From the NCBI RefSeq assembly GCF_913063425.1, contig NZ_CAJXYK010000017.1, positions 39,278 to 103,277 of the forward strand: 64,000 nucleotides of DNA. The letters are read 5' to 3'. The DNA comes from an uncultured Thiohalocapsa sp. Its GTDB lineage: Bacteria > Pseudomonadota > Gammaproteobacteria > Chromatiales > Chromatiaceae. The notes under the pieces were generated by a model, which made no database searches, was not told where the DNA came from, and was given only the letters and a program-made list of their open reading frames with translations. The translations under genes and the position numbers were made by a program. Below, piece after piece: positions 49,889-62,771 of the stretch (position 1 is the stretch's first letter; each line of letters begins with the position of its first letter).

Positions 49889-51466
49889 CTAGCGCGCCAG
49901 CGCCAGCAGCGCATCCAGGTCCAGATTGGCCTCGATGTGGTCGGCCAGGTCGTCCAGGGCCTGCTCGATGCGGGCCTCGAAGTCGAGCCGCGCGGCCTGG
50001 GCGCCCATTTGCTGGAGCCAATGGGAACGGAAGGCGTCGCCTGAGAAGATGCCGTGCAGGTAGCCGCCCATAACGCGGCCGTGGTGGCTGACGGCGCCCT
50101 CCGGCCTGGCGGTGCCGTCGGTGTTCCGGAGCACCAGCCAGGGCTGCTCCAGCCCGGCGCCGGTGGTGCGGCCCATGTGCATCTCGTAGCCCGCGACGGG
50201 ACAGCCGCTGACGTCGTCCTGCGCAGACAGCTCGATGAGGCGCTTGTCGCCGCCGATCTCGGTCTCGATGTCCAGGAGTCCCAGCCCCGGCGTGTCGCCC
50301 GGCGCGCCTTCGATGCCCTGTGGATCGCGGACAACACGCCCGAGCATCTGAAAGCCGGCGCAGAGCCCGACCACCCGCCCGCCGCGGCGCACGTGGGCGA
50401 GGATGTCGATGTCCCAACCCTCCTTGCGCAGGATGTCGAGATCGGCCCGGGTGGCCTTGGAGCCTGGCAGGATGACGACGTCGGTGTCCGCCGGCAGGGC
50501 CTGGCCCGGCATCAGCCAGCGCAGATTCACCGCAGGCTCGGCGGCGAGCGGGTCCATGTCGTCGAAGTTGGCGACGCGGGACAGGCGCGGCACGGCGATG
50601 TTGAGGGTGCCGGTGTCCGCCCAGCTCTGCTCCGCCGGGCGCTCCAGCGCCAGCGAGTCTTCGGCGGGTAGCCGGGATGCTCCCTCGAACCAGCGCACCA
50701 CGCCCAGAAAGGGCCAGCCGGTGTGCGCCGTGATGGTCTCGCAGGCAGGCTCGAACAGCGAGAAGTCGCCACGGAACTTGTTCACCAGGTAGCCGACGAC
50801 GCGCTCGCGGTCAGCCGGGTCCAGCAGCAGCCAGGTGCCCACCAGGTGCGACATGGTGCCACCCTTGTCCAGATCGCCGACGAACACCACGGGCACATCG
50901 GCGCGCTCGGCGAAGTACATGTTCGTGATGTCGCTGTTGCGCAGATAGATCTCCGCGCCGCTGCCGGCACCCTCCACCAGCACCAGGTCGGCCTCGGCGC
51001 AGAGGCGCTCGAAGCTGTCGAGGATGGCCGGCATCATGCTCTGGCGCATCTGGTGGTAGACCCGCGCCGGGCAGTTGCCGAGCGCACGCCCGCGCAGCAC
51101 CACCTGGGAGCCGACGTTGGTCTGGGGCTTCAGCAGCACCGGGTTCATGTGGATGGACGGCGGCACGCCGCAGGCGCGGGCCTGGAGCGCCTGGGCGCGG
51201 CCGATTTCACCCCGCGGGCGCTCGCCGTCGGCCCCGGGCGCGGCGTCCGTGTCCTCGGTGACGGCAGCGTTGTTGCTCATGTTCTGCGCCTTGAACGGGC
51301 GCACCACGAGCCCCCGCCTGGCATAGGCCCGGCACAGCCCGGCCACGAGCAGGCTCTTGCCGACGTCCGACGCCGTGCCCTGGATCATCAGCGTGCGGGC
51401 GCGGCGCGGGCCGTGGTCGCCAAGGGGCGGGAGCTGGAGGTCGATTTGCGGCGGGGTGTCGGGCAT
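49889..51466 (-). CDS. cobQ: Cobyric acid synthase
   Basis: A 525-residue glutamine-dependent amidotransferase. N-terminal synthetase domain: LMIQGTASDVGKSLLVAGLC (P-loop), VVRPFKAQNMSNNAAVT, LVEGAGSGAEIYLR; C-terminal glutaminase domain: VVILPGSKATRADLDILR, VVGLCAGFQMLGR (nucleophile cysteine in GLCAG) and a late HGRVMGGYLHGIF with the catalytic histidine. It amidates side chains b, d, e and g of adenosylcobyric acid. Solitary here, but supports cobalamin synthesis, consistent with B12-dependent metH. Confidence 0.97.
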   Translation of the reverse strand: MPDTPPQIDLQLPPLGDHGPRRARTLMIQGTASDVGKSLLVAGLCRAYARRGLVVRPFKAQNMSNNAAVTEDTDAAPGADGERPRGEIGRAQALQARACGVPPSIHMNPVLLKPQTNVGSQVVLRGRALGNCPARVYHQMRQSMMPAILDSFERLCAEADLVLVEGAGSGAEIYLRNSDITNMYFAERADVPVVFVGDLDKGGTMSHLVGTWLLLDPADRERVVGYLVNKFRGDFSLFEPACETITAHTGWPFLGVVRWFEGASRLPAEDSLALERPAEQSWADTGTLNIAVPRLSRVANFDDMDPLAAEPAVNLRWLMPGQALPADTDVVILPGSKATRADLDILRKEGWDIDILAHVRRGGRVVGLCAGFQMLGRVVRDPQGIEGAPGDTPGLGLLDIETEIGGDKRLIELSAQDDVSGCPVAGYEMHMGRTTGAGLEQPWLVLRNTDGTARPEGAVSHHGRVMGGYLHGIFSGDAFRSHWLQQMGAQAARLDFEARIEQALDDLADHIEANLDLDALLALAR

Positions 51467-51520
51467 GGTCTTGGGCGGGCTTTGTGGTCTGGGGGTGGGT
51501 TTGGTTAAGCTGCCGGGGGT

Positions 51521-51561
51521 AGTGCTTAGTGCTTAGTGCTTAGTGCTTAGTGCTTAGTGCG
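51521..51561. repeat. 7-bp tandem repeat, six units
   Basis: Five perfect AGTGCTT units and a sixth changed unit between the divergent cobQ and dnaQ-like genes, in the presumed promoter region. Slippage here could change promoter spacing. Confidence 0.95.
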
Positions 51562-51647
51562 CAGTCCGGGGCGACGGCCGCGTCGGTGGGCAGCCGAGCG
51601 CCGGCGATCGGGTGAGAGATTGGGGCTCAAGAGGAACGACAACCGTC

Positions 51648-52385
51648 ATGCGTCAAATCGTCCTGGATACGGAAACGACCGGTCTGGAGCCCTCGGAGGG
51701 CCATCGGATTATCGAGATCGGCTGCGTGGAGGTGGTGGAGCGGCGCCTCACCGGCAACGATTTTCACCGCTACATCCAGCCGGACCGGGAGATCGACGCC
51801 GGCGCCGAGGCCGTGCACGGCATCACCAACGAGTTCCTGGCAGACAAGCCGCGCTTCGCGGACGTGGTGGAGGAATTCATCGACTACTGCCGCGGCGCGG
51901 AGCTGGTGATTCATAACGCGCCCTTCGATGTCGGCTTCCTGAACCACGAGCTCAGGCTCTGGCGCGAGGATGCGCCCGCCATCGACAAGCTCTGCGCGGT
52001 GTCAGACAGCCTGGTGCTTGCGCGCCGCCTGCACCCGGGCCAGCGCAACAGCCTGGACGCGCTCTGCAAGCGCTACAGTATCGACAACGCCCACCGCGAC
52101 CTGCACGGCGCCCTGCTGGACGCCCAGATCCTCGCCGATGTCTATCTCGCCATGACCGGTGGGCAGGTGAGCCTGCACTTGGGCGGCGAGGAGCATGTGG
52201 AGACGGGCCTGCGGCGGGAAGCGGTGCGCCACATCGAGGTCCCCCGCGGCAAGCTCCGGGTGGTGCGCGCCACTGCCGATGAGCTCGCCGCCCACGAGGC
52301 CCGGCTCGCCGCCATCCACAAGGCCAGCGGCGGCTGTGTCTGGCTTGCGGAGGATGCGGCGGACGGCGGCGCAGTCGCCCAATAG
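51648..52385 (+). CDS. dnaQ: DnaQ-like 3'-5' exonuclease (DNA polymerase III epsilon)
   Basis: A 245-residue DEDDh exonuclease: MRQIVLDTETTGLEPSEGHR (D-x-E, ExoI), HNAPFDVGFLNHEL (ExoII aspartate) and HRDLHGALLDAQILADVYLA (ExoIII histidine and aspartate). Full length, with a C-terminal tail long enough to bind the alpha subunit. It is most likely the proofreading subunit of the replicative polymerase. AGAGGA stands 12 bases upstream of the ATG. Confidence 0.92.
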   Translation: MRQIVLDTETTGLEPSEGHRIIEIGCVEVVERRLTGNDFHRYIQPDREIDAGAEAVHGITNEFLADKPRFADVVEEFIDYCRGAELVIHNAPFDVGFLNHELRLWREDAPAIDKLCAVSDSLVLARRLHPGQRNSLDALCKRYSIDNAHRDLHGALLDAQILADVYLAMTGGQVSLHLGGEEHVETGLRREAVRHIEVPRGKLRVVRATADELAAHEARLAAIHKASGGCVWLAEDAADGGAVAQ

Positions 52386-52587
52386 GCCAAAAACAGCGAG
52401 CACGCAGCCACCCGTCTCGAAACAGCTCGCGCTGGGACGCGACGACGCAACCCAACGACGCTGCGGCTGCGGGCCGTCCAGCCAAGTCAGCGAGGATCAG
52501 CCTTGTTCTTTGCGTCGCAGCGGCGTTGCGAAAGCAAGCAATGTCGTCCCCGCCTGGTGGGCTGTGCTGCGACGAGCCCCGCAGCCC

Positions 52588-54009
52588 TCAACCGCTCACC
52601 GGAATCGAAAAGGTCCAGAAGTTGACGATGAGGTGGGCGACGATGCTCGCCACGAAGCCGAGGGCAATGTACTTGGTCCACTTCAGGTGCTCGAAGAAGG
52701 TGTAGATCCCCTTCGCCTGGCCCATCAGCGCCACGCCTGCGGCGGAGCCGATGGAGAGCATGCTGCCCCCCACGCCGGCCGTCAGCGTCGCCAGCAGCCA
52801 CTGGCCCTGGGACATGTCTGGATTCATCGTGAGCACTGCGAACATCACCGGGATGTTGTCGACGATGGCCGACAGCACGCCCACCATGGTGTTGGCGAAG
52901 GTCGGGCCTACGTCCACATAGGCAAACTGCGACACCAGCTCCAGGTAGCCGATGAAGCCCAGGCCGCCGACGCAGAGGATGACGCCGTAGAAGAAGAGCA
53001 GGGTGTCCCACTCTGCCCGCGCCACCTTGTTGAAGATGTCGAAAGGCATGCTGTCTTCGAGGGTGCCCGCCCGCACCGTCGACAGCTCATGCGTTTTGTA
53101 CAGGTAGTACGAGAAGAACTTCAGATACGCGAGCCCGGTCATCATGCCGAGCACGGGTGGCAGGTGGAAGAAGTTGTGCGCGCTGACCGCGGTGGCGATG
53201 GTGAGCAGGAAGAGCAGCACAATGCGCTTGGCCCCGCGCTTCATCTTGACCACCTCGTCGCTGGGCGGCGGCGTCTCGTCCGGGATGGCCTTGTGCATGA
53301 AGTAGGCGGGGACGAGGTAGTTCACCAGGGAGGGGATGAACAGCAGGAAGAAGGTCTGGAACTCGATGATGCCGTTCTGCCAGACCATCAGCGTGGTGAT
53401 GTCGCCGAAGGGGCTGAAGGCGCCGCCGGCGTTGGCAGCGACGACGATGTTGATGCAGCCGATGGCCACGAAGCGCGGGTTGTCCGCACCCACCGCCATC
53501 ACCACCGCACACATGAGCAGCGCCGTGGTCAGATTGTCCGCCACCGGCGAAATGGCGAAGGCCAGGAACCCGGTCATCCAGAACAGCTTGCGGTAGCCCC
53601 AGCCGCTGCGCACCAGCCAGGCCCGCAGCCATTCGAAGACCAGCCGCTCTTCCATGGCGTTGATGTAGGTCATCGCCGCGAGCAGGAACAGAAAGAGCTC
53701 GGCGAACTCCATGATGTTGTGATGCACCGCGTCTGCGACGAGGTGGTGGTCGCCGTGGTGCCCGGTGTAGTAGTAGGCAATGATGAGCCAGATGACACCC
53801 GCCGCCAGCATCACCGGCTTGGACTTGCGCAGGTGCGTGAACTCCTCCGCCATCACCAGCCCGTAGGCGACGGCGAAGATGCCGAGCGCAGTGAAGCCGA
53901 CCCAGGTGGCGGTCAAGTCGAGGCGCTCACCGCCCTCTGACGCGAACGCCAGGCTCGGCACCAGGACAAACAACAGGGCCAGCATCGTCTTCACTGCCGG
54001 ATGATGCAT
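52588..54009 (-). CDS. nhaD: NhaD-type Na+/H+ antiporter
   Basis: A 473-residue membrane protein with a cleavable-looking N terminus (ending ALAFA) and 12 or more helices. Family signatures: MEFAELFLFLLAAMTYINAM, SPVADNLTTALLMCAVVMAV, AANAGGAFSPFGDITTLMVW and a second repeat with TMVGVLSAIVDNIPVMFAVL. The paired aspartate/asparagine motifs (ADN, VDN) are ion-site residues. NhaD extrudes Na+ or Li+ at alkaline pH and suits a saline or soda habitat. AAGGAG six bases before the ATG. Convergent with dnaQ. Confidence 0.95.
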   Translation of the reverse strand: MHHPAVKTMLALLFVLVPSLAFASEGGERLDLTATWVGFTALGIFAVAYGLVMAEEFTHLRKSKPVMLAAGVIWLIIAYYYTGHHGDHHLVADAVHHNIMEFAELFLFLLAAMTYINAMEERLVFEWLRAWLVRSGWGYRKLFWMTGFLAFAISPVADNLTTALLMCAVVMAVGADNPRFVAIGCINIVVAANAGGAFSPFGDITTLMVWQNGIIEFQTFFLLFIPSLVNYLVPAYFMHKAIPDETPPPSDEVVKMKRGAKRIVLLFLLTIATAVSAHNFFHLPPVLGMMTGLAYLKFFSYYLYKTHELSTVRAGTLEDSMPFDIFNKVARAEWDTLLFFYGVILCVGGLGFIGYLELVSQFAYVDVGPTFANTMVGVLSAIVDNIPVMFAVLTMNPDMSQGQWLLATLTAGVGGSMLSIGSAAGVALMGQAKGIYTFFEHLKWTKYIALGFVASIVAHLIVNFWTFSIPVSG

Positions 54010-54314
54010 GGGAGCTCCTTCGGGAATCGGCTTGGTGGGAAGTCGTGACCGAACGGCAGGTCGATGCCGGGTGTGCAGCGTGTCAGGCATGCCGCCGCGG
54101 CGCCTGCGAAGGGCGCAATTGTAGTGGTTTTCTCGGGCGTCGCCGAGTGGGTACCGAGTGTCGGACCGGGGTCAGCGGATGGCGGCGAAGAAACCGGGCT
54201 CTGCTGCCGGCCTGCTGGGGCGCCGGCCTGTTGGGGCGTCGGCGGGAGGCCACCGGCGCCCGCGAGTCAGGAGCCCGCGGGTCGGCGCCCTGTAGGTCGG
54301 CGGAATGGTTGGGC
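54010..54314. other. Leader of nhaD / 3' flank of fnr
   Basis: About 300 bases without a gene; contains a short imperfect direct repeat of GCCGGCCTGTTGGGGC type near 54210-54240. Presumably holds the nhaD promoter. Confidence 0.35.
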
Positions 54315-55073
54315 TCAGTTGGAGTGCTTGCGGCTGCCGGCGGCCGGTGCGGCGCCGGCAAGGTTCTCGATGGTGGGCAGGTTCAGGATCTCGACGTGCT
54401 TGCGGTCCACCTTCACCAAGCCCTCATCCTGGAAGCGGGTGAAGAGCCGGCTCACGGTTTCCACGGCGAGCCCGAGGTAGTTGCCGATCTCGTGCCGCGA
54501 CATGCTGAGGTAGAAGTCCGTGGGGGACAGACCGCGCTTGCTGAGCCGCTGCGACATGCTCACCAGGAAGGCCGCGAGCCGCTCCTCCGCGTTCTTCTTA
54601 CCCAGCAGCAGCAGCATTTCGGCGTCGTGCCCGATCTCCTTGCTGAGCAGCCGATACATGGAGTGCTGAAGGCTCGGGATGGACGCCGCGAGCTCCTCGA
54701 AGCGCTGGAAGGGCACCTCGCAGATGGCCGAGGTCTCCAGCACCTTGGCCGAGCAGGCGTGGGCGTCCTGATCGATGGCGTCGAGGCCGATGATCTCGCC
54801 CGGCAGGTGGAAGCCGAGCACCTGCTCCCCGCCTTCCTCGCTCGGCGTGTAGGTCTTCACCGAGCCGGTCTTGACGACGTAGAGCGAGCGGAAGCGCTCA
54901 CCGCTGCGGAAGAGGTGGTCGCCTCGGTGGAGGGGCCGCGAGCGCTTCACGATGCTGTCCAGCCGGTCCACATCCTCCGGCGACATGCCCATGGGTAGGC
55001 ACAGCTGAGACAGCGTGCAGTTCTTGCAGGCGACCCGGATGGTCTCGAAGGAAATTACTTTGCGTTGAGTCAA
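54315..55073 (-). CDS. fnr: FNR-type oxygen-responsive regulator
   Basis: A 252-residue Crp/Fnr protein. Cysteines C16, C19 and C25 (ACKNCTLSQLC) plus C107 (AHACSAK) reproduce the four ligands of the [4Fe-4S] cluster of FNR. A cyclic-nucleotide-binding fold, a dimerisation helix and the DNA-reading helix with AVETVSRLF (the E..SR residues that read TTGAT) follow. The only in-frame start in the right place is TTG at 55073. It activates anaerobic genes and represses aerobic ones. Possible targets in the window are the cytochrome genes. Confidence 0.93.
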   Translation of the reverse strand: MTQRKVISFETIRVACKNCTLSQLCLPMGMSPEDVDRLDSIVKRSRPLHRGDHLFRSGERFRSLYVVKTGSVKTYTPSEEGGEQVLGFHLPGEIIGLDAIDQDAHACSAKVLETSAICEVPFQRFEELAASIPSLQHSMYRLLSKEIGHDAEMLLLLGKKNAEERLAAFLVSMSQRLSKRGLSPTDFYLSMSRHEIGNYLGLAVETVSRLFTRFQDEGLVKVDRKHVEILNLPTIENLAGAAPAAGSRKHSN

Positions 55074-55391
55074 GGCAGTGTACCTGGCTGGTTGACGTTC
55101 TCATTTTGCAACCCAGGTTGACATGCATCAAGGCCGATTCCCGCCGCTTTCACGCGTCTGTATTGGTGAAATTACTGAGGGGGCTGCGACGAAGCCGGAT
55201 TGTGTGCTGCCGTAACGGCGGCTGGGACCGTCGGGCGACACGGCGCAGATGGCAGCGGCTCCGAAGGAGCGGACGCGGGGCGAGATGCGCGAGCGGGTGG
55301 CCGTCACCCATGCCTGCCAAACAAAAACCGCGCCCGAAGGCGCGGCTCCTGCGGCCGCCGGCGGGCGGCCCGAGGCAGGCGAGACCCGCCC
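55074..55391. other. Intergenic region between fnr and the sulfur globule gene
   Basis: Contains the fnr promoter region on the minus strand and the terminator of the sulfur globule gene (55320-55347). No gene seen. Confidence 0.45.
55320..55347 (-). terminator. Intrinsic terminator after the sulfur globule gene
   Basis: On the minus strand GCCGCGCC pairs with GGCGCGGT around a TTCG tetraloop, followed by TTTTGTTT. Located 45 bases past the stop of the sulfur globule protein gene. Confidence 0.9.
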
Positions 55392-55793
55392 TTACTTGGC
55401 CTGTTCGCCGGCCGGAGCGGCGGGCGCAGCCGGCGCGCCATAGGGAGCGCCGTAGGGCATGGGCGGTGCACCATAGCCGTAGCCCGGGTAGCCGTAGCCC
55501 GGATAGCCGCCGTAGCCGCCGTAGGGATAGCCGTAGCCGTACCCGCGCCCATAACCGTAGCCGCGACCGTAGCCACGACCATAGCCGCGGCCGCCGCCGG
55601 ACATGCTCATGTTGAAGTCGCCGTAGCCGTCGCCGAACATGTCGCCGAGCATGTCGCCCATGCCGTCACCCCAGCCGGAACCGTAGCCGGGGCCGCCGTA
55701 GCCCGGGCCCCACCAGGCCTGCGCGGCGCTCATGGAGAAGGTGGCCGCACCGGCGATGGCGGCGATGCCGAAGATCTTGGCAAGCTTTTGCAT
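55392..55793 (-). CDS. Sulfur globule protein
   Basis: A 133-residue secreted protein. The signal peptide [20 protein letters not shown] ends around AQA, then a tryptophan/glycine-rich section ([16 protein letters not shown]), the conserved [20 protein letters not shown] segment, a long GYGRGY-type repeat rich in Tyr and Gly, and a Pro/Ala tail. This layout is that of the sulfur globule envelope proteins (CV type) of purple sulfur bacteria, which coat stored sulfur droplets in the periplasm. Monocistronic with its own terminator. GGAG upstream supports the second of two ATGs. Confidence 0.88.
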   Translation of the reverse strand: MQKLAKIFGIAAIAGAATFSMSAAQAWWGPGYGGPGYGSGWGDGMGDMLGDMFGDGYGDFNMSMSGGGRGYGRGYGRGYGYGRGYGYGYPYGGYGGYPGYGYPGYGYGAPPMPYGAPYGAPAAPAAPAGEQAK

Positions 55794-57752
<1,959 letters not shown>

Positions 57753-57913
57753 CGGCACCGTCGGCATCCAGCGTCGCCGGCGACCATGCCGGGCGCCGGT
57801 GCGCCGGCCCGCAAACAACTTCCTGCACCGCAAACGGCCCTCACCACATCGTCTCAAGCTCAACGACAGGCTCCCCATCGGGCGATTGCCCCTGCTGTAA
57901 CCGCGACCCCTAG

Positions 57914-59206
<1,293 letters not shown>

Positions 59207-59280
59207 GCGCCCACCGCTGAGCCCCCCCTTTTTCAGCTTGGGACCCCACAGGCCATGGACACGCAGCACAGGACCGGGAC

Positions 59281-59577
59281 ATGACACGCTGGGTCATCCT
59301 CGGACTCCTGCTGCTGCTGGGTCTGCTCCAGTACCGGCTCTGGGTGGGCGACGGAAGCCTTGCCGAGCTGCATGCCCTGCGCGCCCAGATCGACGAGTAT
59401 CGCCAGGAGCTGGAGCGCCTGGAAGCCCGCAACCTCGCCCTGGCCGCTGAGGTCGAGGACCTGCGCAGCGGCCTCGAGGCCATCGAGGACCGCGCCCGCA
59501 GCGAGCTCGGCATGATCCAGCGCGGCGAGGTCTTCCTTCAGGTCATCGAAAAGCCCGAGCAGGAGGGCGGCCAATGA
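59281..59577 (+). CDS. ftsB: Cell division protein FtsB
   Basis: A 98-residue bitopic protein: one N-terminal membrane helix (WVILGLLLLLGLLQYRLWVG) and a periplasmic coiled coil (RAQIDEYRQELERLEARNLA) ending with the ARSELGMIQRGEVFLQVI motif. It joins FtsL and FtsQ in the divisome. Standard position between eno and ispD. Confidence 0.95.
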   Translation: MTRWVILGLLLLLGLLQYRLWVGDGSLAELHALRAQIDEYRQELERLEARNLALAAEVEDLRSGLEAIEDRARSELGMIQRGEVFLQVIEKPEQEGGQ

Positions 59578-59623
59578 GGCATGGCGCCGACTTGAGCCGG
59601 GCGTGCCGCCGGGTGGGTCGCAA

Positions 59624-60337
59624 GTGAGCACCGGCGTGCGCTGCTGGGGCCTGATCCCTGCCGCCGGCGTCGGCCGGCGCTTCGGTGCCGAGGTGCCCAA
59701 GCAATACCTGGCCCTGGCCGGTCGGCCCGTCATCGACCACGCCATCGGCGCCTTCGTGGCGCATCCCGGCATCGCCGGCTGCGCCGTGGTGCTGGGGGCC
59801 GAGGACGGCTGGTGGGCGGATGTCAGCGCCTACGCCGGCCATCCCAGGGTGCTGCGGGCGCCGGGCGGCGCCGAGCGCTGCCATTCCGTGCGCAACGGCC
59901 TGGAGGCGCTGGCGCAGCGCGCCGCCGACGAGGACTGGGTGCTGGTGCACGACGCCGCGCGCCCCTGCCTGCGCCGCACCGACCTGGACCGGCTGCTGGA
60001 AGCCCTGCAAGATGAGCCCGTGGGCGCCCTCCTTGCCGTCCCCATCGCCGACACCGTCAAGCGCGCTGACGCCGGCCAGGTGGCAGAGACCCTGCCGCGC
60101 AGCGCCCTGTGGCGTGCCTACACCCCGCAGGCCTTCAGGCTCGGGCTGCTGCGCCGCGCCCTGGATCATGCCGCAACCAAGGACCTCATCGTCACCGACG
60201 ACGCCAGCGCCGTGGAGCTTCTGGGCTTAAGGCCGGCACTCGTCGAGTGCAGCGCCGACAACATCAAGATCACCCGGCCGGAGGACCTGCCCTTGGCGGC
60301 CTTCTACCTGGAACAACAACGGGAGACGCCATGCTGA
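59624..60337 (+). CDS. ispD: 2-C-methyl-D-erythritol 4-phosphate cytidylyltransferase
   Basis: A 237-residue enzyme of the MEP isoprenoid pathway: [20 protein letters not shown] (nucleotide loop), [20 protein letters not shown], and [20 protein letters not shown]. It couples CTP and methylerythritol phosphate. A GTG at 59624 is chosen as start since the enzyme fold begins eight residues later; another GTG at 59603 is possible. Overlaps ispF by seven bases. Confidence 0.96.
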   Translation: MSTGVRCWGLIPAAGVGRRFGAEVPKQYLALAGRPVIDHAIGAFVAHPGIAGCAVVLGAEDGWWADVSAYAGHPRVLRAPGGAERCHSVRNGLEALAQRAADEDWVLVHDAARPCLRRTDLDRLLEALQDEPVGALLAVPIADTVKRADAGQVAETLPRSALWRAYTPQAFRLGLLRRALDHAATKDLIVTDDASAVELLGLRPALVECSADNIKITRPEDLPLAAFYLEQQRETPC

Positions 60338-60804
60338 TCGGGCAGGGTATCGATGCCCACCGCTTCGCACCCGGCCGCCGCTTGGTGCTGGGCGGCGTGA
60401 CCATCCCCCACGACCAGGGCCTCGCCGCCCACTCGGACGGCGACGTGGTGGTGCACGCCCTCTGTGACGCCCTGCTCGGCGCCGCCGGGCTCGGCGACAT
60501 CGGCCACCACTTTCCGGACACCGACGCGGCCTATGCCGGCATCGACAGCCGCATCCTCCTCGGGCGCGTCATGGAGGCACTGGCCGAGCGGGGTTTAACC
60601 GTGCACAACGCGGACCTCACCATCGCCGCGCAGCAGCCCAAGCTCGCCCCACACATCGCCGCCATGCGCCAGATCCTGGCGGCGGATCTCGGCTGCCCGC
60701 CCGAGCGGGTCAACGTCAAGGCCACCACCACCGAGCGCATGGGCTTCACCGGCCGCGGCGAAGGCATCGCGGCCTTTGCCGTGGTGCTCCTCGAACAGTC
60801 GTGA
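60331..60804 (+). CDS. ispF: 2-C-methyl-D-erythritol 2,4-cyclodiphosphate synthase
   Basis: A 157-residue trimeric enzyme: [20 protein letters not shown] with the zinc-binding D-x-[32 protein letters not shown], and [18 protein letters not shown] at the C terminus. Forms the cyclodiphosphate of the MEP pathway. GGGAGA precedes the ATG within the ispD end; its stop overlaps the truD GTG. Confidence 0.98.
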   Translation: MLIGQGIDAHRFAPGRRLVLGGVTIPHDQGLAAHSDGDVVVHALCDALLGAAGLGDIGHHFPDTDAAYAGIDSRILLGRVMEALAERGLTVHNADLTIAAQQPKLAPHIAAMRQILAADLGCPPERVNVKATTTERMGFTGRGEGIAAFAVVLLEQS

Positions 60805-61925
60805 GCGCCCAGGACCCGCCCCCCGGCGCCGACACCGCAGTGGCGCCTCAGCCAGGCGACAGCGCCATCGGCACCCCGCCCTGGCGCAGCTTCCGCACGC
60901 TGCCGCACGCCCACGGCGCCCCCCTGATCCGCTTTCGGTTGCGCTCGCAGCCGGCGGACTTCGTCGTGGACGAAGTGCTCGCCTTCGGCCCCGACGGCGA
61001 CGGCGAGCACCGCCTGCTGCGGGTCCGCAAGACCGACGCCAACACCGACTGGGTGGCGCGGCGCCTCGCGGGTCTCGCCGGTGTGCCGCATAAGGCCGTC
61101 GGCTATGCCGGGCTCAAGGACCGCTTCGCCGTCACCACCCAGTGGTTCTCCGTGCATCTCGGCAAGCGGCCCGAGCCGGACTGGACGCTGCTCGCCGGCG
61201 ACGGCATCGAAGTGCTGGAGGCCCATGCCCACAAGCGCAAGCTCCGCCGCGGCGTGCTCGCCGGCAACGCCTTCGATCTGGTGCTGCGAGACGTGCACGG
61301 CGACACCGAGGCCCTGGCCGCACGGATCGACACCCTGGCCCGCGAGGGCGTGCCGAACTACTTCGGCCCGCAGCGCTTCGGCCGCGACGAAGGCAATCTG
61401 CACCGCGCCGCCGCCATGCTCACCGGTGCCCCGGCCGAGGACGACCGCGGTCGCCGCGCCGACCGTCACCTGATGGGGCTGTACCTCTCCGCCGCGCGCT
61501 CGCAGCTCTTCAACGAGGTACTTGCGGCGCGCGTGGAGCGCGGCGACTGGCACAGCGCCCTGCCCGGGGAGCGGCTGCAGCTGCGGGGCAGCCATTCCCA
61601 CTTCCTCGCCGAGACCATCGACGAGCGCATCCACGCGCGCGTGGCCAGTGGCGATGCCCAGCCCACCGGGCCACTGCTCGGCGCCGGCGAGCCCCTCACC
61701 GCCGCCGAGGTGGCGGCACTGGAGGCCCACATCACCGCGCCCTTCGCGCAGTGGCAGCAGGGCCTCGCCCACGCCGGCCTCAAGCAGGAGCGCCGGCCCC
61801 TGGTGCTCTACCCCGAGGCCCTGCGCCTGCACTGGACCGCGCCGGATCGGCTGCGTATCCAGTTCAGCCTGCCCGCCGGCAGCTATGCCACCGCCCTGCT
61901 GCGGGAGCTCGGGGACTGGGAATAA
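60801..61925 (+). CDS. truD: tRNA pseudouridine13 synthase TruD
   Basis: A 374-residue Tru[61 protein letters not shown] with the catalytic aspartate in [25 protein letters not shown] and [20 protein letters not shown]. It isomerises U13 of tRNA-Glu. GTG start overlapping ispF (GTGA). In many gammaproteobacteria surE follows; here a foreign-looking segment does. Confidence 0.97.
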   Translation: MSAQDPPPGADTAVAPQPGDSAIGTPPWRSFRTLPHAHGAPLIRFRLRSQPADFVVDEVLAFGPDGDGEHRLLRVRKTDANTDWVARRLAGLAGVPHKAVGYAGLKDRFAVTTQWFSVHLGKRPEPDWTLLAGDGIEVLEAHAHKRKLRRGVLAGNAFDLVLRDVHGDTEALAARIDTLAREGVPNYFGPQRFGRDEGNLHRAAAMLTGAPAEDDRGRRADRHLMGLYLSAARSQLFNEVLAARVERGDWHSALPGERLQLRGSHSHFLAETIDERIHARVASGDAQPTGPLLGAGEPLTAAEVAALEAHITAPFAQWQQGLAHAGLKQERRPLVLYPEALRLHWTAPDRLRIQFSLPAGSYATALLRELGDWE

Positions 61926-62294
61926 GATCATCATCGCCCGGAGCGAGCCGCCGGAGCGGAGCCTGCGGGTGATCGAAGAAACACCTGGCGCCTCGGTCGA
62001 CGCCAGGCCTGCGCGACAGCTTTCTCCCGCAGAGCAGACGCTGGGCGCTTGACGACGGTGGGCAGCAATCGGCCAGAAGCCGACATTGACGGCCCCAGCC
62101 TCCCGCGGCAGCATGCAGCTTTGAGCGGACCAAACCTGACCTAAGCTAAGGTCGCACGAGACGCCGCCACCTCCGCCGGGGTCGGTGATCGTCTATCGCT
62201 CGCCGAGGGTCTCGTACTTCTGGATAACTGGCGGTTCAGAGGAGTTATCCGGAAACGGGATGATCACTTGTTGGGCATGGAACCAAGAGAGACG
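61926..62294. other. Composition-change region after truD
   Basis: No gene. Contains CTGGCGCC...GACGCCAG and a GGATAACT/AGTTATCC inverted repeat (62222-62250) upstream of the PIN gene, and GTTGGGC at 62269, which fits the integron core-site consensus GTTRRRY. GC content falls abruptly beyond about 62280. Confidence 0.45.
62222..62250. promoter_or_regulatory. Inverted repeat, possible operator
   Basis: Perfect 8-bp arms GGATAACT and AGTTATCC with a 13-base spacer, 45 bases before the PIN-domain toxin start. Could be an autoregulatory site. Confidence 0.35.
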
Positions 62295-62771
62295 ATGCAA
62301 GAGAAAGTATATCTCGACTCCACCATCCCCAGTTATTACTTTGATAATCGTGAATCCGTAGCTGCCTTTACAGCGGTTACAAGAAAATGGTGGACAGAAA
62401 TGTCCACCAGCTACGATCTTTTCATATCTGACGCAGTGCTCCAGGAGTTGAATGCCGGCGATTACCCGCGAAAAGATGAAATCATCGAATTCGTGTCAAC
62501 GATTCCGTTGCTGCCGCTAACCGCGGATCTTGAGCATATCGTCGAGTTCTATGTGGCCAACTACGTTATGCCGAAATCTCTGGTCGGAGATGCACTGCAC
62601 CTGGCCTGTGCGAGTTATTATGATATGCAGTATCTCCTTACATGGAACTGCAATCACCTCGCTAACGCGAACAAGAAGCGGCACATCCGAGTGATCAATG
62701 GCCGTCTTGGTTTATCAACACCTGAAATAATCACACCGCTTGAGCTATTTGCAGAGGAAGAGAATCAATGA
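62295..62771 (+). CDS. PIN-domain toxin-like ribonuclease
   Basis: A 158-residue PIN protein: KVYLDSTIPSYYFDNRESVA (first acidic site), SDAVLQELNAGDYPRKDEI (conserved E), GDALHLACASYYDMQYLLTW with the further aspartates, then NCNHLANANK. It belongs to the group of longer PIN toxins beginning KVYLDTSIPSYYFD. Expected to cut RNA. It overlaps the next gene (ATGA), the likely antitoxin. Clearly lower GC than the rest of the window, so acquired by transfer. Upstream in-frame starts at 62268 and 62277 are alternatives. Confidence 0.85.
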   Translation: MQEKVYLDSTIPSYYFDNRESVAAFTAVTRKWWTEMSTSYDLFISDAVLQELNAGDYPRKDEIIEFVSTIPLLPLTADLEHIVEFYVANYVMPKSLVGDALHLACASYYDMQYLLTWNCNHLANANKKRHIRVINGRLGLSTPEIITPLELFAEEENQ

